NCBI GenBank assembly: GCA_036874045.1
Contig: CM072335.1
Coordinates: forward strand, 17,491,501 to 17,555,500
Direction of reading: 5' to 3'
DNA from: Cymodocea nodosa
Taxonomy: Eukaryota > Streptophyta > Magnoliopsida > Alismatales > Cymodoceaceae
Length of the DNA stretch: 64,000 nucleotides
The stretch's first letter is position 1, and the number at the start of each line of letters is the position of its first letter. Under the pieces are notes generated by a model that did not search any database, had not been told where the DNA came from, and saw only the letters and a program-made list of their open reading frames with translations. A program made the translations under genes and the position numbers. Below are positions 39,501 to 48,500 of this stretch, one piece after another.

Positions 39501-42500
39501 AACTAGGAAAATTTGGTCATCTCCAAATGAGAGTGGGTATCCTCATCCCAATGGGCATGTAACCAAGCCTCTTTATGAGCTATCTCTGATACCAATCTCT
39601 CTTTGTCTTGGTCGATGTTGCTAAAAACTTGTTTGTTCCAGATTTTAAGGTGATTTTTAAGTGTAAAACTCATCCTAGAGATCAGGCAAAGATATGTTGG
39701 CCTTTGTCAAATACAAGCAACTGTCTTACAAAATCCTCACGGAGACTTCACATTCTCTAGAAGTAGAAATGTATGGCACTAGCCCAAGAGTTTATGGTAA
39801 GGGTGAGAAATATGGGGGTGTAATCAAAATGTTCTTGAGTTCTATATTTAGTAAGCATCCTTGAAAGGTTATTAATCAAAATTTTGTCCAACCTTTGATA
39901 TTGTCTGCCTTGTCTATCATGCTTGTTACATTTAGAGAGAGTTTCCTAAGGATGGCAGTTCTTCAAGACCAATGTCTGAGATCATATCATTAAGTCCTGT
40001 AAACTAGAGAGGTTTAGGGGTCCCATTGGAAAAAACCTTGCTACTTCTGACAACATTAAAATTGCCACCTATAATCCAAGGATCTTCAAGGAAACAATTA
40101 TTAATGCATCTGAACTTGTCCAAAAGAAGTTGTCTGTTGTTTGCTTGACAAATAGCATAGATAGCGAAGAGGAGAAAACTTTTCCCCTTAGGAAGAGTGA
40201 TCTAGCAAGTAATGGATTAGCTTGTTTCATGAATGTGAGACAAAGTAATATTATCTAACTAGAAAAGCCAAATATTTCCTATCTTGGTGTTAGGTCTCTA
40301 GTTTGGAAGTTGGATGAAGTTTGTGGTTTCCTAACCTCTTTCTAGGGGGATGAAAGGTTCTTGGATGGCAGCAAACTGAATTTTGTGATGCTGAATTTCC
40401 TCTCTAAGATGTATTCTAGAGGCCCTGTTTCCTAGGCCTTGACAATTCCAAATTATTAGCTTCGTAGGGAAAAGGAGAGGAAGCAAACCACCATGGTGGT
40501 TAGTGTTCTGAAGGGGGGGGTGTTTCTCCTTCTGTCCAGGTAATTGTTAAGGTTGGATGTCTTCTCTGGGGTTTGGAGCTGCTCTACATATAGGTCTTGC
40601 GAAATTTAGGCTTCATTCCTTCCTCTTCAGAATGATAGTCTGGCCTTGTCTCATCATTGATTAGCTCTGGTTGCCCTTCTGGATCATTAATGAACTCCAC
40701 ATTTTTGACAAAAGCAAGAGTAGCTCATTTTGTGCTAAAATCCCATCCTCCAACTCATCATTAGACACTTATTGCATAGGTGACTTTAGGAGAGGTTAGG
40801 GGGATCAGAGTGTTTGTATTTTGCTCTGACTGAATACTCCTGTTATTGTTTTCCACCTGATCAATTTGTTTTTGAGTTCCTTCTTGCAAGAATTCCTACT
40901 GAGAGTCTTACTGGAGGGACTGCTGTTCTATTTGAATAGTCTGTTCCTTGTCTGTGGCCTAATTATTTTTTCTGTGCTTTTTCTTTTTATGAGTGACAAG
41001 TGTCCATTCCTTTTCATTTGCCTTGGGATTTTGTTATTGAGGAATAGAGTTTAAGGTTGACTCAACAATGTCTTATGGTTTGTTAGCTTGGGGATGGTTC
41101 TTTAAAGGGGATTGGTCTTTTTTTGATCGACAAGAGTTTTCTGTTAGATGACCAAGTTTGAAGCAACTAGAGTAGAATTTGGGTTCTCTTTGCCCATACT
41201 TAATAGGTTAAATAATCATTTCTTGCCTGTTCCTAATATTCACTATCTTTGGAAAGGATTTTGACAAATCCATCTCAACACACATTGTCGTTACCCCAAG
41301 GCAGGTGAAGCACTAGATGTCTTGGTGAAGACATAGGAATTTTCCTAGCATTCCAACAATCAATTTGACTACTCCAGGTGCTTGAAGATGCACCTTGAGT
41401 TTTATGAGGTAAATCCAAACTAGCGCTCAAAGGGGATTCCAAGCATGGAGAGAATGTTGATGGTTAGTGGGTGATGAGCATGCATTTTCCTTTGATAATC
41501 TAGTGCTTTTTCTCATAGGCCGTGATAAAATCTTCCTGACATTTGAATCAGATGAGAATGTGACAAGAGTCAGTGGCAGTAAGGAAGAAATCTTCCTTAA
41601 ACAACTTAACATTCTTTATTTCTAAGTGTATTTTGAACATGGAAGGCCATTGTTTGTTGAACCTATTGACAAAGGTCCAATTGAAAGCACTAGTTAGCTA
41701 AGCTACCTTTTCTGTAGAAAAAGAGAGAACTTGCTCTATCCATTCTCGATGATTGGAGTCTGTACTAAAATGTTTGAGAATTCCAAAGGAACAAGAATGT
41801 CCTTCAAGGTGGTTGTGAAGTATATATGTCAGTCATTCTTTGTACTGGAAGAGGTTGACAAATTGAGGAAACAAACAGGAGAAGAGAGGGAGTTGCTGGT
41901 GGCATGAAGCTAGTAGAACAGACTACTAGGTCAGGGGGTAAAGTCCCTCCAGGGAGGCACAACACGTCTTTCTCAAGAGCCCTATTCTCCCAACTTGTTG
42001 ACAAAAGATGTGTCATCGAGAGCTATGTCGTTTAGATTTGGGAAACCTTCGCCAACAAAGCAAGTAGACGGGATGGGGTGGAGGAGCCTAACTGAGGAGG
42101 CACGAAGTGCTATCCTTAGGAACCTTACACTTTTTGAGACTCTAAGCCTATTTTACTAATTATTCATCAAATCAAATTTTATTTCTTGTTTTTCCATGTA
42201 ACCAAGTTTCCTCCAACATAAGTGTAGAAATTTAAGGTGGACTTCCTATCACCTACATATTCGGAATCAGTGTAGACCTTGATCTTTAAGTAATTGTGTT
42301 GCCTATACATAAGTCTCCTACCAAGTGTCTTCTTAACATATGACAAAACATGAAGAGCTCCTTTTTAGTGATATTTTCTTGGCTCATGTATAACACCTTG
42401 GGAGAAATAGCAAATAACTCTACATTTGTAGAGAGAAGCTTCAAAGGAAATTCACCCTCCAAAGGAGAAGAAGACATGGTTAATTAAATAAGTGATGGTT

Positions 42501-45500
42501 AAGACCACATTCGACCACAAATATGTAGAAATTGCCTTTTTTACCTTACAAAATGAATCTTAAATTGTAGATTCTACAATATTCTTACATGACATGTACC
42601 TCTGACCTTTTTATCCGTCATTACACCCTATCTATGGTGGTAGGAAATGGATAAATCTATTCAAATATTAGAAAATGGGTTGTCGAAGTTACCATAGATC
42701 TATCTCCTAACTGTATTTTGTTTATTTCTAATTTCCCCATTAACCTTCTATTTATTGGTGCTATTATAAAGCACTTTCTTCTGTGATAATCTTTTTTCCT
42801 TTTCATTGTATTTTACTAGACTTTTAGGTAAAGACGAGAATTGATTTGACTTGTAAAATGAAGCAAAGGGTGTATACTCTTATCTAAGATAATATTTCTT
42901 GAGAATTAAAGCATTTGGTGTCTAAATTTGAGCCTTTTATTTTGTAGCAGTATCAACTTGGACATTGCTCCCTCCATAGACTTCAGTAGACATTGCTGTA
43001 GATTTTCATTAGGTTTTAATTGCAAATTATGTTAGTTAGATAAACATCATATGTTACTTTTCATTGATCTTGTATTGTTTTAAGTCAGATTTTTTGATAT
43101 TGTTTATTGTGACCTTTAAGGTCCTACTAGAGTTCTTTTGTTTCAAGTCAAAGTTCTTGATTTAATAAATTTAGTAACATTTTTATGCAAAGGGGTTTTA
43201 GATGATATGCCTTGGATCACTCTATCTTTCTCAAGACTAAAGCAGAGAATTATTATTGTAGTGTATGTTAATGATATACCATGTTCCATTAGGAACTAAT
43301 GCAGAATGGTTAGAGAACCAAACTGCTTTGCAGTCCCAAGATATGCAGTCTCAACAAAATAAAATCCAACATGCAAATCAAGATAACAGCAATACAGTCA
43401 ATATAAATCCAGAAACACTAAGCGAAGATGACCAAACTATGCAGGATGTTGAGACAATAAACCCCAAACCCATCAAGATACAAGCTAAAAGTAAGCCAAA
43501 ACTCCTTTCCAATGCATTGGACTTGCCTCTGGTATCTGCTGGAGATTTTGACAAGGAGGAAGATCTCTTAGAAGAATTATAACCCTTATCAAGTGAATGC
43601 CTTCGATTCCAATGTGGGTTGTGAATATGAGGATGTAAGGGACTAGCCCCAGATTTGCCATGGCCGTAATGTCCAAATCTGATGGTGATATAGGGGAAAT
43701 TAAAGCCAAGAGAAGCTATACCAAGAAGCAATATCCAAGTAACAAATTGTATTTCTTAAGGAGAGGAATGCAGTTAATTTCAAATAAGAATGCTAATCAG
43801 CAGTATAGTGGACAACAAAGCAGAGATCGTCTCAACCCCTCCCAATAATTCCCAATTCCTATGGTTGATCTTAGTTTACGATGAAGGTTCTAATCTAGAA
43901 TTGTAGGGGCCTTGGTAACAAGACCACCAAGAATTATATCAGAGACAAGATTTATTCAAACAAAATTCAACTGATCATGCTAATGAATTTGCTAAATCCC
44001 TTAAACTACCTGGATGGGCCTGCAATCTTGAAGGCAAGATTTGGGTTTGTTGGAAGGAGTCCGTGAATTTTGAGGTAGTTTACAACACTACTCAATCCCT
44101 TACCCTTCTTAATCACAAGAACAATAAGGTGATATTTTTTATGCAAATTTATGCAAACTGTAATGTAATCTGTAGACGTGCTCTTTGGTCCAACATATTT
44201 AGTATCAAATCTATCATTGGAAACAACCCTTGACTCATTGGGGGTGATTTCAATTTGCTTCATGGATTAGAGGAGGCTAATGTCACTAAGGGGTTGAATC
44301 TTTCCAATATGTATGAATTTAATAGAAGAAACTTATTCAAAACTCAATATAGATTATATTTATGAAACTGAGCAAACTCTAGAAATGATTCATTGAAAAT
44401 TGAATAAAATGAGATTAAATGATTTGGAAAGAAGTTTAATGTACTTGATGAATTTACAATTAACGTACAATATCATTAAAAATCAACAATAGAATCTAAG
44501 TAAAAATTCAAATTTCAAAAATGTGCATCAATTACAAAATATGAAAACCAACAAAATTACAAATGAAATAGGAATTGAGGAATGTAATCCAACTAAAGAA
44601 TTTATGAAAACCATCATAGAACAAAATCCTAAGAAAGAACCAGAAATAAAAATAATTTATGAAATTTTTGAAGAATTGGAAAACATATATGTAACATTAA
44701 GATCTGAAACATATGTGCCACTTAGAATTCAAAAAGAAAATGAGTTAAATCCAAGTGAAAACAATCTTCAAAATAAAATTTAACATACACTAACTAAGAA
44801 CATAAAGATTAATGAAAAAAAATTTGAGTCTTGAAAACAAATTTGAAATTGGACAAGAAAAAGATATGGATAAAAGAGAATCTCAAATTAATGTAGAACA
44901 AGAAAAAGAATCTTTTAAGTCAAAATCTTTGGCATCCTATCTTGAAAAATTAAAACAAATATCTTTTGAAAAAAGATAAAATTTGAGAAAATTTTGAAAA
45001 AATTCAAGTTAACATTTTACTGCTAGATTTATTACCAAAAATGTCATATTATGCTAAATTTCTTAAGTACTGGTGTACCAAGAAGAAGAAACAGAAAATT
45101 TTAAAAAAAGTTTTTTTAGCAAATCAAAGTAGTTTTCTATTTTTACTATAAATTCTTAAAAAGTTATCTGATTTAGGAACTCTAGTTATATCATGCACAA
45201 TAGGTAATACAATTTTGGATAGAACAGTAATACACTTAGGTGCAGGTATAAATGCTATGTCAAGTGATATATTTGTTGATAAGATCAAATGACACACTAA
45301 AGAGAAGGTGAATAGTGTCCTAATCAAATTTATTTTGATTTTAAATTTTCAAAAATTGTTGACACTAATAAACACTAATTAATTGATTTTAGATTTGTAA
45401 AATACAAAGTAGAAAATAAATAACACATGATTTTATAGTAGTTCCCTAAACTAGGTAGTCCACTCTTTAAAGCCACAACCTTGAGAATTTTACTAAATAT

Positions 45501-48500
45501 TTTTAAGGCTAAGCACAAATCTTAAACAAGTTATTTTTACAGTTTAATTAACAACCTTACAAATGTTTTTATAGGCTAAACAAAAATCTCACACAAAATA
45601 CCAACTTTTTGTATTCAAGACTTCAATCTTGAGCAAGTGAAGTATCACACTTCACTCTTTTCACCAAGGTACTAACCTTGTAAAGGTATACTCACAATAC
45701 CCTTATGAGTTAGGGTTTTCAAACACAATGAGAAAACAATTTTATTGCAAGAGTCAGACTCAAAATGATTAAAACACACAACACAAAGACAACTCCTGTG
45801 GGGAGTCGTTTGATGAAACTCTAGGAGAAATTCTGATTGATCTGCAGGCTTTAATCTTCAGTGCTTTGTTGCAGACAAATCTTCAAAGTATTTGTAGGAT
45901 TGCTGAAAAACTAATTTCTCCTTCTATGTGTTGAAAATCTGTATTCTCTATATTTTCTGTTTTCTGCAAATCTCTTTCTATTTTTCCTTCGAAATTTACA
46001 TATATGGAAAAGATTTTGAAAATGATTAGATTTCTTATGGAGTAATCCATTTCCAATAATGTTCAATCATAATTAATTTGAGATCTGCAATCAAAAATTG
46101 TTTTGCCAAAACAGTTAGTCAATAAATAGCAACTGCAGATTCTATAAAAATAAAATCTTCAAAGGTTTTTAGAAAATTGAAGACTTAGAAGGATAACTTG
46201 TTGAAACTCAAAAATATTTCGGATATATAAAGTTAACGTTCCAAAAGGCCACTTAAGTCATACATTTAAATTAAAACATGTGTCCTTCTAAAACAATAAC
46301 ATAAAACATTAAAAATAAACTATTCGATGGAGAAAACCTGTTTTGGATACTTACAAAAGATAACTCTTCGATTCTTAAGAAAATTCGGATAGTTACATTC
46401 GTAACCTTTCAAAAAGTCACTTAAGTTAGAAATAATATTAAAATTAACTATTTGAAGGTTAAAACAAATTTCGGATACTTACTGAAAGTAACTCTCTAAT
46501 TCTTAAGGGTTTTTAGATAGTTACATCGTAATCTTTCGAAAGTTTCTTAAGTTATGCGATAAGGGCATGACACATGTATTTCAAAAGAAAGTAATCGAAA
46601 ATACATTAAATTAGAAAACGGCTAACTATCCAGAACTTAAAAACTTAACTATCCGAAACCAAAGGCATTTCAGATACTTACTGAAGGTAACTCTCTGATC
46701 AGTCACTTGACAAAAATGGAAATCTTCTAAAATTTATTTTCAAAAGATTTCTAAATATATAGTAGTTAGATAATTTCAATTTCAATATAATGACTGCAAA
46801 AATTATTTTAAGGATATTAAATACATATTTTTCATTATCAAAATTAACTTATAAAATAATGCACTAACATTTGTATCCCTTAGATTAGAAGGCTTGAATC
46901 CTACAAGTACTATTATTTAATTAGCAAATTGAAGTATAAGATATCTTAGAAAAAAAGTAGAAGATGTCCTAATTAAAGTTAAGAACTTCATTTATTTGGT
47001 TAAGGTGTTTAACCACTCTATTTTACTATGGAGTACCTCTAACTGTATGATGCCTTATTATTCTAGCATCCTTACAAAACTCTTCAAATTCAGCAGAACA
47101 AAATTCAAACTCATTGTCAGTTCTTAGGTATTTAACATTTCTGTCAGTCTAATTTTCAACCATGGCTTTCTACTGCTTAAAATTCTTAAAGACTTCATTT
47201 TTTTGCTTCATAATGAAGATCCATATCATATGTGAAAAGTCATCTACAATAGACAAGAAGTATTTTGAGCCAATTAGAGAGGGTTATTAGGATGGTCCCC
47301 AACAATCAACATAGACATAGTCCAAAGTTCTTCTAGTGGTGTGCTTTCCTTTGCCAAACTGCACACGTTTCTGTTTTCCAAAAATGCAATGTTCACACAA
47401 GTCTATATCAATAGACTTGTGTCATTCTAATCTGTCCAAACTACCAAGTGTCTGCATTCCCCTTTGCCTCAAGTGTCTCATCCTAAAATGCCAAACTGTA
47501 GAAATAGATTACTGATCATCATTGGTAGTTGCGGCAACTGAACCAACAACAGGAGAACCTTGTAGGATGTACAAAGGTCTATCTTTAACTCCTTTCATGA
47601 CTACCATGGAGCCTTTCAAGACTTAAAGTTTACCTCCTTTCATGACTAGAAGTAGTTGTTTCATTTGCAACCTCAATAATAACTTTATCTGACAAACATA
47701 GTAAGATTGTGGAATGTGCCTTTTCCTCCTGTGATTCAAATTTTGTAGACTTCTTATCAAGGGTTGACTCCTTATTGAGAGGAGCCCAAATGCCTTATTG
47801 ATGCCTTACTGTTTTAGTAAAACTTTCATTTTTATTTGTCATAGACTAAAACTGTTCTTACCATTAAATTTCTCAACCTTCAAAGTTGATGAAGCCATCT
47901 AGAATTTTGAAATCTCCTAACAAAATTTTTAACAAATACAAACAACCCTTCAACTAATTCTAACAATCAAACTCCTCAAACAAACAGCAACCACATACCA
48001 GAAAACTGATGCCCTAAACTAATTGCAAGCTCAAAAAATTAGTAGAAGGAAATATTACCACTCGAAACATAATCGAGGGATGTCTAGAGGGGAAGGAACA
48101 ACAGTTGAAGTGCTGCTTTCTCCACCTCTAGGGCTACACACGAAAGAACAGCAAGAACTTTGGATGGTAAAGGGAAACTGTTGACACAAACAAGCGTTGC
48201 CGACAGTTTCGAAGGCTTATAGGCGAGCTTCCACCTACTGTGTGGTTTGATGGCAGTGTTTGACGATAATTTCTAGGGTACTAGCGGTAGAACAAACGTG
48301 CAGACGGCGAACTGAAAGGTCAGACAGGGCTAGACAATAGCAATAGGCTACGTTTCCAGCAAGCTAGGGTACGTATGAATAGGCCTGAAGCTAGCTATGG
48401 CCTCCTCCTTCATGCAGAGGAGGTTCCCACATGTATGAGCTTCAGACGAGGCTTCACACCTCCTACGTGCAGGATACAGGCTCTTGCGAGCTTGCTTACA

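Noticed and set aside
43378-43731. 117-codon minus-strand frame
   Set aside because: It is the reverse of the LINE ORF1 coding sequence read on the plus strand.
44520-45276. Endogenous pararetrovirus origin for the gag-protease piece
   Set aside because: The YAKFLK--CT...IG---DR--HLGAG arrangement is that of Athila/Tat gypsy elements; no movement protein or coat motif was seen.
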